Below, piece by piece: positions 47,671 to 56,825 of a stretch of 64,000 bases of DNA (position 1 is its first letter; each line of letters opens with the position of its first letter). This stretch comes from Chitinophagaceae bacterium (GTDB lineage Bacteria; Bacteroidota; Bacteroidia; Chitinophagales; Chitinophagaceae). The position numbers and the translations under genes are program-made. The stretch is from NCBI GenBank assembly GCA_947455215.1, contig CANGNA010000006.1:1-64000 (forward strand). Direction: 5' to 3'. A model generated the notes under the pieces. It was not told where the DNA came from, did no database searches, and was given only the letters and a program-made list of their open reading frames with translations.

Positions 47671-49092
47671 TTGTCCCGTAAAAAGAAACGGAGTGCTCCG
47701 TTAACCGACGTAACTATAGATGCCTATGCGGCCGAAGGAAAGAGTATAGCGCACCTGCCCGATGGCAAAGTGCTGTTTGTAGAAGGCGTAGTGCCCGGCG
47801 ATGTGATCAATGCCGTAATTACCAAGGAAAAAAAAAGCTGGGCACAGGGCAGGGTAACACAGCTGGTAAAACCATCGGACCTGCGCGTAGAACCCTTCTG
47901 CCAGCACTTTGGCGTGTGTGGTGGCTGTAAATGGCAGATGCTGCCCTACAGCAAGCAGCTGGAGTATAAACAACAACAGGTAGAAGATCAGCTGAAGCGG
48001 ATAGGCCATGTGGAACTGCCGGAGATACAGCCAATAAGCGGCAGTGCTTATGAGCGTTTTTACCGTAACAAGCTGGAGTTCACTTTCTCATCGCAACGAT
48101 ACAGGACATTTGAGGAGATAGCTGAACGTAGCGAGAAGTTTGCGCCGGAACCGGCACTGGGCTTCCACGCACCCGGGCTCTTCGACAAGGTGGTAGAGAT
48201 ACACACCTGCTACCTGCAGCACGAACCTACCAATACGCTGCTTAAGGTACTGCGCGAATATAGCCAGGCCAATAACCTGTCTTACCACGACATTAAGCAA
48301 CATACCGGATGGCTGCGCAATGTGACCATACGTGTAACTACGACCAACGAGGTACTCATCAACCTGGTGGTGCATCACGAAGACGAGCCGGCACGTATTG
48401 CCATACTGGAGCATATCAAGACCAATGTGCCAGGCATAACATCGCTCCATTATACTATTAATGGCAAGATGAATGACAGCATCTACGATCAGGATGTGAT
48501 CTGCTATTACGGCAAGCCACACATTGAAGAAAAGCTGGAAGACTTCCGCTTTAAGATATCACCGAAGTCGTTCTTCCAGACCAACAGCACACAGGCGGAA
48601 ACACTGTACAGTATAACCCGCGACTTTGCAGGACTCACCGGTAATGAAGTGCTGTATGACCTGTATTGCGGAACCGGCAGTATTGGCATCTTCTGCTCTA
48701 AGGGTGCTAAAAAGGTAATAGGTATAGAACTGATAGAAGACGCTATAAAAGACGCCTACGAGAACGCCGCCATGAACGGACTGGACCACTGTAAGTTCTT
48801 TGCCGGTGATGTGGCCGACATCTGCACCGACGAGTTTTTCGCTGAACACGGCAAGCCTGATGTTATTATCACCGATCCGCCACGTGCAGGCATGCACGAA
48901 AAGCTGGTGCAACAGATATTGAAAATGCGTGCGCCGCGTGTAGTATATGTAAGCTGCAACCCGGCCACCCAGGCCCGCGACCTGCAATTGCTGGATGCTG
49001 CATATAAAATAGTAAAACTGCAACCGGTAGATATGTTCCCGCACACGCACCATATAGAAAATGTGGCGCTGCTGGAGCTGAGAGAAAATTAA
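47671..49092 (+). CDS. rlmD: 23S rRNA (uracil-C5)-methyltransferase, RlmD/TrmA family
   Basis: 473 residues; the start is TTG, since no in-frame ATG precedes it. A TRAM domain lies at about 8-66 (GVVPGDVINAVI). The Fe-S cysteines C77, C83 and C86 (CQHFGVCGGC) are followed by a later cysteine in IHTCYLQ. The SAM-binding part has LYDLYCGTGSIG and ITDPPRAGMHEK, and the catalytic cysteine lies in VVYVSCNPAT. The enzyme makes m5U at a position like 1939 of 23S rRNA; the exact site is inferred from the family. The terminator begins at its stop codon. Confidence 0.95.
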   Translation: MSRKKKRSAPLTDVTIDAYAAEGKSIAHLPDGKVLFVEGVVPGDVINAVITKEKKSWAQGRVTQLVKPSDLRVEPFCQHFGVCGGCKWQMLPYSKQLEYKQQQVEDQLKRIGHVELPEIQPISGSAYERFYRNKLEFTFSSQRYRTFEEIAERSEKFAPEPALGFHAPGLFDKVVEIHTCYLQHEPTNTLLKVLREYSQANNLSYHDIKQHTGWLRNVTIRVTTTNEVLINLVVHHEDEPARIAILEHIKTNVPGITSLHYTINGKMNDSIYDQDVICYYGKPHIEEKLEDFRFKISPKSFFQTNSTQAETLYSITRDFAGLTGNEVLYDLYCGTGSIGIFCSKGAKKVIGIELIEDAIKDAYENAAMNGLDHCKFFAGDVADICTDEFFAEHGKPDVIITDPPRAGMHEKLVQQILKMRAPRVVYVSCNPATQARDLQLLDAAYKIVKLQPVDMFPHTHHIENVALLELREN

Positions 49093-49126
49093 ACAATAAA
49101 GGAGCCGGTTGGCTCCTTTATTGTTT
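49091..49126. terminator. Bidirectional terminator between rlmD and the DUF486 gene
   Basis: A perfect 16-bp stem (49091-49106 and 49111-49126) with loop GGTT, A-rich at one edge and T-rich at the other. It overlaps the rlmD stop codon and faces the convergent DUF486 gene. Confidence 0.9.
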
Positions 49127-49255
49127 ATGATTTGATTTGTCGTGACGCGGCATTATTTCGCCTGCCAATGATAGAACCCTTGACCGTGTCGCACTTCGAC
49201 AAGCTCAGTGTGACACTATGTGGCCCTCGCCATGCCCACTTTTTTGGATTCATTG

Positions 49256-49627
49256 CTACCACTTTTTAAATATCACATAGACTGCGGCGACAATGAGCGC
49301 GAAGCCCAGCAGGTGATTCCAGGCCAGCTTCTGATCGCGGAAGAAAACCAGGGTAAATATCATGAACACGGTAAGTGTTACTGCCTCCTGTATGGTCTTT
49401 AGTTCTACCAGGTTGAAGGCACCACCGTTGTCTTTAAACCCACCTTCATTAGCCGGCACCTGGAACACATACTCGAAGAAGGCCATGCCCCAGCTAATGA
49501 GTATAATGGAGAATAGCCCGAGGTTCTTTCCCCAGTCGTACTGTTTGAATTTGAGATGCCCGTACCAGGCAAAAGTCATGAATATATTAGAGACAACTAG
49601 TAATGCGACGGTTTTCCACCCTTTCAT
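49256..49627 (-). CDS. DUF486 family membrane protein (DMT superfamily)
   Basis: 123 residues with four hydrophobic segments: about 5-23, 37-55, 80-97 and 105-121. The signature NIFMTFAWYGHLKFK near the N terminus and SWGMAFFEYVFQVPANE in the middle match DUF486, a short DMT-like family. Function is unknown; the small size suggests it works as an oligomer. A downstream spacer of about 130 bp holds a CTTCGACAAGCTCAG word. Confidence 0.92.
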   Translation of the reverse strand: MKGWKTVALLVVSNIFMTFAWYGHLKFKQYDWGKNLGLFSIILISWGMAFFEYVFQVPANEGGFKDNGGAFNLVELKTIQEAVTLTVFMIFTLVFFRDQKLAWNHLLGFALIVAAVYVIFKKW

Positions 49628-49703
49628 GGCTATGATCTTATAAGCTGTAAAAATAGGAAAGCCGGTACATAAACTGTACCAACGGCACTAACAACCGCCT
49701 GAC

Positions 49704-49934
49704 CTACAGCCACCTGAGTGGGTTACGCCTGCGCAGGAGTATGTATTCTTTAAGGTTCATCCAGAAGGCGAGCACCATATAGATAATAATGGGTGAGCCC
49801 ATAGTAAGGAAAGAGATGTAAATGAACCACAGCCTGATGCGGGATGTAGCCACGCCCATGCGCTCGCCAATAGCAGAGCAAACGCCGAAGGCTTTCCACT
49901 CGATAAAGTCTTTTATATTGGTGAGGTTACGCAT
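49704..49934 (-). CDS. PspC domain protein
   Basis: 76 residues from MRNLTNIKDFIEWKAFGVC; the upstream ATG is weaker. The PspC fold is visible in AFGVCSAIGERMGVATSRIRLWFIYISFLTMGSP with one hydrophobic segment (about 37-62). PspC-like proteins in this phylum are small membrane proteins whose role is mostly undefined, and the gene has no other psp neighbours. It is single and lies close to aconitase on the same strand. Confidence 0.85.
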   Translation of the reverse strand: MRNLTNIKDFIEWKAFGVCSAIGERMGVATSRIRLWFIYISFLTMGSPIIIYMVLAFWMNLKEYILLRRRNPLRWL

Positions 49935-50029
49935 AGTATTACGACACAAATATAGGACGATAAGTTTAATCTGAACTTAGATTTATTCTTTAATACTCAA
50001 CTGATTAAGATTAATTAACTTAAAGTAAC

Positions 50030-50056
50030 ATGGCCTACCCGATTTGGGTAGGCCAT
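50030..50056 (-). terminator. Hairpin after the aconitase gene
   Basis: A perfect 11-bp stem (50030-50040 and 50046-50056) with loop GATTT, 30 bp after the stop. The minus-strand tail (TTACTTTAAG) is weakly T-rich. Confidence 0.6.
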
Positions 50057-50086
50057 GCCTTATTAACTATTTAACCTTTAAATGGA

Positions 50087-52354
50087 TTAACCTTTTGCGA
50101 ACTCGCTACGGATAACGTTGAGTGCACCACCGGCCTTGAACCACTCGATCTGCTGCTCGTTGTAGGTATGGTTCACCTTGATAGACTCGTGAGAGCCATC
50201 AGCGTGATGCAATACTACTGTAAGCTGAGAACCCGGAGCGAAAGACTTCAGGCCTACGATGTCGATAACATCGTTCTCCTGGATCTTGTCGTAGTCTGCC
50301 TTGTCATCGAAAGTGATGGCCAGCATACCCTGCTTCTTCAGGTTGGTCTCATGGATGCGGGCAAAGCTCTTCACCAGTATGGCGTTCACACCCAGGTGGC
50401 GTGGCTCCATAGCTGCGTGCTCGCGGCTGCTGCCTTCGCCGTAGTTCTCGTCGCCTACTACTACGCTGCCCATACCCTGTGCTTTGTAAGCACGCTGTAC
50501 AGCAGGCACTTCGCCGTAAGAACCGTCCAGCTGATTCTTTACTTTATTAGGCTCCATGTTGAAGGCATTGATAGCGCCAATCAGCATGTTGTTAGAGATA
50601 TTATCCAGGTGACCACGGAATTTCAACCATGGACCAGCCATAGAGATGTGGTCGGTAGTACACTTGCCGAATGCTTTGATGAGGAGCTTCAGGCCCAGGT
50701 AGTCGTTACCATCCCATGGAGCGAATGGCGCCAGCAACTGCAGGCGGCTGCTTTCAGGGCTTACCACTACCTGTACACCAGAACCGTCAGCAGCAGGCGC
50801 TACATAACCAGCGTCTTCTACATCGAAACCGCGCGGAGGCAGTTCAAAGCCCTGTGGCTCAGCCAGCATCACCTCTTCGCCCTTTTCGTTCACCAGCTTA
50901 TCCTTAAGCGGGTTGAAAGACAGGCTACCAGAGATAGCATAAGCTGTGGTGATCTCAGGAGAAGCTACGAAGGCGTGCGTAGAAGCCAAACCGTCGTTAC
51001 GCTTAGCAAAGTTCCTGTTGAATGAAGTAACGATAGTGTTCTTCTTGGCAGGATCGTTTACGTGGCGCGCCCACTGGCCGATGCACGGACCGCAAGCGTT
51101 GGCCAGTACTACACCACCCATCTGGGCAAATGTATCCAGCATACCGTCGCGCTGAATAGTGAAACGCACCAGTTCAGAACCCGGAGTGATGGTGTATTCG
51201 CTCTTCGCCTTCAGGCCCTTGGCCATAGCATCTTTAGCTATGAAGGCTGAACGGCTGATATCTTCGTAAGACGAGTTGGTGCAAGAGCCAATGAGGGCAA
51301 CCTCAACAGCATCAGGCCAGCCATGTTCTTTAACAGCAGCAGCCATCTCGCTGATAGGCGTAGCCAGGTCAGGAGTGAAAGGACCGTTTACATATGGTTC
51401 CAGTTCATCGAGGTTGATCTCGATCAACTGATCGTAATAAACATGTGGTTCAGCGTATACTTCTTTATCAGAACGCAGGTGCTCAGCAACTTTATCAGCC
51501 AGCTCAGCTACGTCTGCACGGCCTGTACCCTTCAGGTAATCAGCCATCTTATGGTCGTAAGCAAACATAGAGCATGTAGCACCTATTTCGGCACCCATGT
51601 TACAGATAGTAGCTTTACCGGTGCAGCTCAGGCTTTCAGCACCTTCGCCAAAGTATTCTACTATAGCGCCAGTACCACCCTTTACAGTAAGGATACCGGC
51701 AACTTTCAGGATGATATCTTTTGCAGATGTCCAGCCGCTCATTTTACCGGTCAGCTTTACACCTATCAGTTTAGGCATTTTCAGCTCCCAAGGCAGGCCG
51801 GCCATTACGTCAACCGCATCGGCACCACCAACACCAATAGCTATCATACCCAGGCCACCGGCGTTAGGCGTGTGGCTGTCGGTACCGATCATCATTCCAC
51901 CAGGGAAAGCATAGTTTTCCAACACAACCTGGTGAATGATACCAGCACCTGCGCGCCAGAAACCAATACCATACTTATTAGATATTGAAGCCAGGAAGTC
52001 GTAAACTTCTTTATTCACGTCAACGGCAGTAGCAAGGTCTTCTGTAGCACCAACCTTTGCCTGTATCAGGTGATCGCAATGCACAGTGCTTGGTACAGCT
52101 ACCTTACTACGACCGCAAGTATCGAACTGCAGGAGGGCCATTTGCGCAGTTGCATCCTGCATAGCTACGCGGTCTGGCGAGAAGTTAACGTAATCTTTAC
52201 CACGGCTGTAAGCGCGGGTCAACCCATCGTAGGCGTGGGAATAAAGTGTCTTTTCAGCCAGAGTCATCGGGCGGCCCAATGTCTTGCGGGCTGCCTCTGT
52301 CTTGCCAGGTAGTTGTTCGTAAACTTTCCTGATCAATTCAATATCAAATGCCAT
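50087..52354 (-). CDS. acn: Aconitate hydratase, mitochondrial type
   Basis: 755 residues of the mitochondrial-type aconitase seen in many Bacteroidota. It isomerises citrate and isocitrate in the TCA cycle with a [4Fe-4S] cluster. The cluster cysteines are in [14 protein letters not shown] and [10 protein letters not shown]. Other active-site segments are [33 protein letters not shown], and the swivel-domain [22 protein letters not shown]. With KorAB this gives the start of a TCA route to succinyl-CoA, although the genes are not linked. Start is supported by the family N terminus. Confidence 0.98.
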   Translation of the reverse strand: MAFDIELIRKVYEQLPGKTEAARKTLGRPMTLAEKTLYSHAYDGLTRAYSRGKDYVNFSPDRVAMQDATAQMALLQFDTCGRSKVAVPSTVHCDHLIQAKVGATEDLATAVDVNKEVYDFLASISNKYGIGFWRAGAGIIHQVVLENYAFPGGMMIGTDSHTPNAGGLGMIAIGVGGADAVDVMAGLPWELKMPKLIGVKLTGKMSGWTSAKDIILKVAGILTVKGGTGAIVEYFGEGAESLSCTGKATICNMGAEIGATCSMFAYDHKMADYLKGTGRADVAELADKVAEHLRSDKEVYAEPHVYYDQLIEINLDELEPYVNGPFTPDLATPISEMAAAVKEHGWPDAVEVALIGSCTNSSYEDISRSAFIAKDAMAKGLKAKSEYTITPGSELVRFTIQRDGMLDTFAQMGGVVLANACGPCIGQWARHVNDPAKKNTIVTSFNRNFAKRNDGLASTHAFVASPEITTAYAISGSLSFNPLKDKLVNEKGEEVMLAEPQGFELPPRGFDVEDAGYVAPAADGSGVQVVVSPESSRLQLLAPFAPWDGNDYLGLKLLIKAFGKCTTDHISMAGPWLKFRGHLDNISNNMLIGAINAFNMEPNKVKNQLDGSYGEVPAVQRAYKAQGMGSVVVGDENYGEGSSREHAAMEPRHLGVNAILVKSFARIHETNLKKQGMLAITFDDKADYDKIQENDVIDIVGLKSFAPGSQLTVVLHHADGSHESIKVNHTYNEQQIEWFKAGGALNVIRSEFAKG

Positions 52355-52384
52355 GAATTAATTATTTAGTGCGTTGAAACTGCG

Positions 52385-52392
52385 CAAATTTA
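52385..52392 (-). promoter_or_regulatory. -7 promoter box upstream of acn
   Basis: Minus-strand TAAATTTG matches TAnnTTTG, 30 bp from the acn ATG. The -33 position holds a TTTC, not a TTG, so strength is uncertain. Confidence 0.45.
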
Positions 52393-52544
52393 CCGAAAAT
52401 GAAAGAGAAAATGAAACTGGGGTGACATTTACAGGATACGTTAACACATAAGCATTATCCGCCGCATAATTACAGTTCTTATTGCCAGGTACTATGATCA
52501 GAAAAGAAGCAACCGACCACCGAGCTATTCAAATTTAAAAAAGG

Positions 52545-52575
52545 TTGATCTGGCACTCTAAAAAATGTATTTTTA
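52545..52575 (+). promoter_or_regulatory. Promoter of the TPR gene
   Basis: TTG (52545-52547) and TATTTTTA (52568-52575) are separated by 20 bp, the spacing of Bacteroidota -33/-7 promoters; the -7 ends in A instead of G. The ATG is 25 bp further on. Confidence 0.5.
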
Positions 52576-52600
52576 TCCCCTGTAACTAATAAAATACCTA

Positions 52601-53688
52601 ATGTGCACTATAAAAGTATTCACTTTCAGCCTCTTATTTTCTTTTTCCTGCTACAATGTTGCTGCGCAATCTGATGCTGCCAAAGCCAAAGAACTGGGCA
52701 TGGCTGCCATCAAACTGGAAGATGAAGGCAAAGCCGACGATGCCCTGGAATTACTTGCCAAAGCCAAGGCCCTTGACCCCAGCAATTATGTTTACAGCTA
52801 TGAAATGGCCTATTGTTATAAAGTAAAAAAAGAATATAAGCAAGGAATAGCCATCATGCAAAACGTTGTAAAGATGAGCGGCATCAGGGAGGAATGTTAC
52901 CAAATGCTCGGCAATCTTTACGATATGGACGGAGACAGCAGCCGGGCATTAAAAACCTATGCTGAAGGGTTGAAAGTTTTTCCCAATGCCGGGCAACTGT
53001 ACCTGGAGACCGGCAATGTATATTTCGGCTATGAAGAATATAACAAAGCACTTCCTTTTTATGAAAAAGGCATAGAGGCAGACCCAACATTTTCTTCAAA
53101 TTATTATCGCGCTACTCAAATATATACCGCATCATCAGAAGCCATATGGGGAATGATCTATGGAGAGATCTTCATGAATCTGGAACGTAACAGTGACCGT
53201 ACAGCCAACGTTAGCAAGTGGTTGTATGACACATACAAAGCAAACATCGAGATCCATTCCAAAGACTCGATGGGCGTGCATTTTAGCAAAAACATAATAG
53301 TAAATGTTGATGATATTACAGACAAACACCACAAATTCAAATTACCCTTTAATATGATTTACGAACCCGTGATGTTGATGTCACTGATCTTAACAGACAG
53401 TATCAATACAGAGACCCTGTGTAGCATGAGAAAGAAATTCATAGAAATTTACTTCGAAAAAAACTACGACACCGACCATCCTAATGTTCTTTTCAGCTAT
53501 CAAAAAAGTATAGAAAAGCAGGTTTTGCTGATGCCTATAACCATTGGATTCTTATGAAGGGCGATGTGGATGCGTTTAGAAAATGGCAGGCAGCCAATAA
53601 ACAAAACTGGGATGACTTTATTGCCTGGTTTAGCAAAAACAAAATACAGATCACAAAGAAGAATGCGTTCATCAGTTCGAAAGCTTAA
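52601..53688 (+). pseudogene. Secreted TPR protein with a C-terminal frameshift
   Basis: The intact frame from 52601 runs 318 codons to a TGA at 53557: signal peptide (MCTIKVFTFSLLFSFSCYNVAAQ), then at least three TPR-like units (DEGKADDALELLAKAKALDPSN, DSSRALKTYAEGLKVFPN, EEYNKALPFYEKGIEADPT). After codon EK at about 53517 the -1 frame continues as AGFADAYNHWILMKGDVDAFRKWQ and further to TAA at 53686, clearly a genuine C-terminal tail. One base appears to be missing near the A-run GAAAAG. It may be a sequencing error, a recent mutation, or real; the slippery A-run is not in register for a programmed shift. TPR proteins of this sort are periplasmic scaffolds of unknown partner. Confidence 0.7.
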
Positions 53689-53692
53689 GTAT

Positions 53693-53729
53693 AAAAACAA
53701 AAGAGAGCAAATTGCTCTCTTTTGTTTTT
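53693..53729. terminator. Bidirectional terminator between the TPR gene and purB
   Basis: Arms 53693-53710 and 53712-53729 are perfect complements; allowing for a loop, about 16 bp pair. A5 and T5 at the edges suit both convergent genes. Confidence 0.9.
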
Positions 53730-53770
53730 ATGGCAAAATCACGCGTCGTTAATGACGGTATTTAACAAGA

Positions 53771-55123
53771 CTACGAATACTTAAACTCCACCCCCACATA
53801 ATTATGTGGCGTAATGGCCAGTAATTCCTTTTTTACCTTGTCGCTTACTTTCAGCTTGTTGATGAAAGTATGGATATCCTTTTTACCTATGCTGGCCTTG
53901 CCGCGGGTGAGCGCTTTCAATGCCTCGTATGGTTTAGGATAGTTCTCGCGGCGCAGTATGGTCTGGATGGCTTCGGCTACTACTGCCCAGTTGTGCTCCA
54001 GGTCGTCTTCCATTTTAGCCGCGTTCAGCAACAGCTTGCCCAGGCCCTTCTCCAGCGAGCGCAGCGCCAGGAAACTATGACTGAGCGGCATACCTACGTT
54101 GCGCAGCACAGTGCTATCCGTAAGATCGCGCTGCAGGCGGCTGATAGGCAGTTTGGCGCTCAGATGTTCGTATAGTGCATTGGCTATGCCCAGGTTACCC
54201 TCTGCATTTTCGAAATCTATGGGGTTTACCTTGTGTGGCATGGCGCTGCTGCCTACTTCACCTTCCTTCACCCTCTGGCGGAAATACTCCATGGAGATAT
54301 ACTGCCACATATCGCGGCACAGATCGATGAGGATGGTGTTGATACGTTTCAGCGCATCAAATTGCGCCGCTATATTATCGTAGTGCTCTATCTGGGTGGT
54401 GTACTGCATACGCTCCAGGCCCAGCTTTTCATTCACAAAAGCATTGCCGAAATCTTCCCAATTGGTTTTAGGGAAGGCTACTTTATGCGCATTGAAATTA
54501 CCAGTAGCTCCGCCAAACTTAGCTGCAAATGGCACGTGGCTCAGCTGCCTTACCTGGCCCTCCAGGCGCTCCACAAATACCATTATTTCCTTACCCAGTG
54601 TGGTTGGCGATGCCGGCTGACCGTGCGTACGTGCCAGCATGGATATCTTGCTCCAATCCTTGGCCATACCTTTCAGGCTAAGGATGACATTGTATAATGC
54701 AGGCAGATATACATCTTCCAGTGCTTCTTTCCACAGCAATGGTGTGGCAGTATTATTGATGTCCTGAGATGTAAGGCCGAAATGCACCCACTCCAGGCTT
54801 TCCCCGGCACCCATGGCCTCCAGCTTTTCTTTAAGGAAATACTCTACAGCCTTCACATCGTGGTTGGTGGTCTTTTCTATGGTCTTGATCTGTTGTGCAT
54901 CAGCTTCAGAAAAAGCTTCGTACACCTCGCGCAGTTTGGCAGCCTTTACCTTGGCGGGCAGTTTGATGATCTTCCTTTCTGCCAGGAACAGGAAATATTC
55001 GACCTCTACACGTACGCGGTAGCGGATCAACCCAAATTCTGAAAAGTAAGGAGATAATGCAGCCAACTGAGAGCGGTAACGACCGTCTATGGGGCTAATG
55101 GCGGTGAGCGTGTTCAATTCCAT
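53771..55123 (-). CDS. purB: Adenylosuccinate lyase
   Basis: 450 residues. It releases fumarate from SAICAR and from adenylosuccinate in purine synthesis. The fumarase/aspartase signature is GSSAMPHKVNPIDFENAEGN at about 290. Other conserved segments are ISPIDGRYRSQL at the N terminus, HFGLTSQDINNTATPL with the catalytic histidine region, ARTHGQPASPTTLGKE, and SALDLTDSTVLRN-like RDLTDSTVLRN. The N terminus matches the family, so the ATG at 55123 is firm; the -7 promoter box lies only 5 bp upstream, suggesting a leaderless mRNA. Confidence 0.98.
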   Translation of the reverse strand: MELNTLTAISPIDGRYRSQLAALSPYFSEFGLIRYRVRVEVEYFLFLAERKIIKLPAKVKAAKLREVYEAFSEADAQQIKTIEKTTNHDVKAVEYFLKEKLEAMGAGESLEWVHFGLTSQDINNTATPLLWKEALEDVYLPALYNVILSLKGMAKDWSKISMLARTHGQPASPTTLGKEIMVFVERLEGQVRQLSHVPFAAKFGGATGNFNAHKVAFPKTNWEDFGNAFVNEKLGLERMQYTTQIEHYDNIAAQFDALKRINTILIDLCRDMWQYISMEYFRQRVKEGEVGSSAMPHKVNPIDFENAEGNLGIANALYEHLSAKLPISRLQRDLTDSTVLRNVGMPLSHSFLALRSLEKGLGKLLLNAAKMEDDLEHNWAVVAEAIQTILRRENYPKPYEALKALTRGKASIGKKDIHTFINKLKVSDKVKKELLAITPHNYVGVEFKYS

Positions 55124-55128
55124 GCGTG

Positions 55129-55136
55129 CAAAGATA
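55129..55136 (-). promoter_or_regulatory. -7 promoter box abutting the purB start codon
   Basis: Minus-strand TATCTTTG matches TAnnTTTG and ends 5 bp from the ATG, so transcription would begin at or near the start codon. No good -33 TTG. Confidence 0.45.
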
Positions 55137-55493
55137 GTTAATAGGGGAAAGAAGTTAATTAGTTAAAAGGGTAATAGGCTAAAAGGTTAAAAAGTAAAAG
55201 GTCAATAAGTCATATCCACCTGGATGCGTGCTTTTGGGGGGATGCTGTATCCCGCTGCTTTCGGCAAAATACTTGCTAATACTCATTTCTTTCTCCCCCG
55301 TTTCTGCATTTCCCTCCTATTAACCCTTTAACTTTTCAGCCTTTTAACCTCCAAAGTCCCCCATTTTTCACCCGTTTTAGCGTTGTTACAAAAACGCTAA
55401 TCACCCCCAATGCGGTAAATGAACGGCTGTAACTCAATATACTTTTACAGCGTCAAACACAACGTCTTTCACACTTTCAAACAGATCAACAAC
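55137..55493. other. Gene-free spacer
   Basis: About 360 bases between divergent genes. An AT-rich run of GGTTAAAAAGTAAAAGG-type words covers 55140-55210. A TTAGCG...CGCTAA inverted repeat lies at 55378-55401. Nothing else recognised. Confidence 0.5.
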
Positions 55494-55865
55494 ATGAAAC
55501 ACATCATCCTTATCGGCAGCTTTATTGCATTAGCTACCGCCACACACGCCCAGACAAGCGACCATTCATCGTACACCACCACACCAGGCAAGCACCATGC
55601 TGCTACAAAGAGCGTGGCCCACGACAGCCAGTTTGCCGCTACAGAAATGACCTACGAGGGCGGTGCTATCTCTTTTTCTAACCTGCCTGCAGAAACCAGG
55701 CAACCATGGGCTATTATTACCGATGAGAACGGTGAAGTAATGACGCAGTCGCGGATAAGCAGCGACCGGTCTATTGATGTACACAAACTATCAAGGGGAA
55801 TGTACTTTGTATCGCTGGTATGCAGGAATAAGACGGAGAAAGCTTTTGTGCTGCAGGTGGAATAA
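55494..55865 (+). CDS. Small secreted protein with a T9SS sorting-like C terminus
   Basis: 123 residues from MKHIILIGSFIALATATHAQ, a clear signal peptide; the longer frame from 55419 is not supported. After a short Ser/His-rich linker (about 20-55) the last 65 residues (IITDENGEVMTQSRISS, HKLSRGMYFVSLV, TEKAFVLQVE) match the later strands of a type A T9SS sorting domain, but the NPA-type opening motif is missing. It would thus be a sorting-like domain with no cargo. A strong bidirectional terminator follows. Confidence 0.7.
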   Translation: MKHIILIGSFIALATATHAQTSDHSSYTTTPGKHHAATKSVAHDSQFAATEMTYEGGAISFSNLPAETRQPWAIITDENGEVMTQSRISSDRSIDVHKLSRGMYFVSLVCRNKTEKAFVLQVE

Positions 55866-55866
55866 A

Positions 55867-55901
55867 ATAACAAGTGCCGTTCGATGAACGGCACTTGTTA
55901 T
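55867..55901. terminator. Bidirectional terminator after the small secreted protein gene
   Basis: A perfect 15-bp stem (55867-55881 and 55887-55901) with loop CGATG. It starts two bases past the stop of one gene and faces the convergent MBL gene. Confidence 0.85.
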
Positions 55902-55920
55902 ATAATACATGTTGAAATAA

Positions 55921-56778
55921 CTATTTACCTATACGCTGTTCCAGCTCAGAGAGCGGGAACGCTTCTTTCAGGCGGATACCTTTTTCAGTATCCTGCAAGG
56001 TGCAGCACTCGTTCTTAGGATCATGTTCCAGGAACAGCACCCATTTGTTGGCTACCGCCTCGCGGAGGATGCGGCCTTTTTCGGCAAGCGTATCCAGCGG
56101 GCGCATATCGTAAGACATGACCCAAGGCATGGATATATGACCAACGCTGGGCAGCAGATCGGCACAAAACAATATAGTGGTATCGTTGAACATGATCTGC
56201 GGCAGCATCATAGATTCTGTATGCCCTGTGCAGTAGCGGATACGGATATCCTGTATCCATTCTGCACCATCGGCTACATCTACAAAGCGCAGCTGGCCAC
56301 TCTCTTCTATTGGCAGGATATTCTCTTTCAGGAAGGAGGCTTTCTCCCTGTCGTTGGGGTTGATGGCTTCGTTCCAATGCTTGTGGTTTGACCAATAGAT
56401 GGCCTTTTTAAAGGTGGGCACCAGCTTGTCGCCTTCTCTCTTTATAGAGCCACCGCAATGATCGAAGTGCAAGTGGGTAAGAAATACATCGGTAATATCA
56501 TCGGTGGTGAAGCCGTGGGCTGCCAGGCTTTTCTCCAGCGTATCATCGCCATGTGGCTGAAAATGGCTGAAGAACTTTTCATCCTGCTTGGTGCCCATGC
56601 CATTATCTATCAGTATGCGATAGTTGCCATGCTCTATCAGCAGGCAGCGCATAGCCCAGGTACACATATTATTGTCATCGGATGGGTTTACCCTGTTCCA
56701 CATAGATTTGGGCACAACGCCGTGCATAGCGCCGCCATCTAATTTAAAGTACCCGGTATTTATTGTGAATAACCTCAT
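55921..56778 (-). CDS. MBL-fold metallo-hydrolase
   Basis: 285 residues with the zinc-binding HxHxDH at His102-His107 (THLHFDHCGG). Later ligands are likely His in CTGHTESMM and Asp in LFCADLLPS, and His in FLEHDPKN. The overall layout resembles the AHL-lactonase-like group of the superfamily, but the substrate is not evident. The start MRLFTINTGYFKLDGG fits the family. Confidence 0.92.
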   Translation of the reverse strand: MRLFTINTGYFKLDGGAMHGVVPKSMWNRVNPSDDNNMCTWAMRCLLIEHGNYRILIDNGMGTKQDEKFFSHFQPHGDDTLEKSLAAHGFTTDDITDVFLTHLHFDHCGGSIKREGDKLVPTFKKAIYWSNHKHWNEAINPNDREKASFLKENILPIEESGQLRFVDVADGAEWIQDIRIRYCTGHTESMMLPQIMFNDTTILFCADLLPSVGHISMPWVMSYDMRPLDTLAEKGRILREAVANKWVLFLEHDPKNECCTLQDTEKGIRLKEAFPLSELEQRIGK

Positions 56779-56825
56779 AAAAAGTAAAAGATAAAAAGTA
56801 AAAAACTTAAAAAATTGGGCTGTTA

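Noticed and set aside
53500-53525. Programmed -1 frameshift in the TPR gene
   Set aside because: The AAAAAAG run is not in the register needed for a slippery heptamer and the natural join is further on at GAAAAG; a lost base is simpler.
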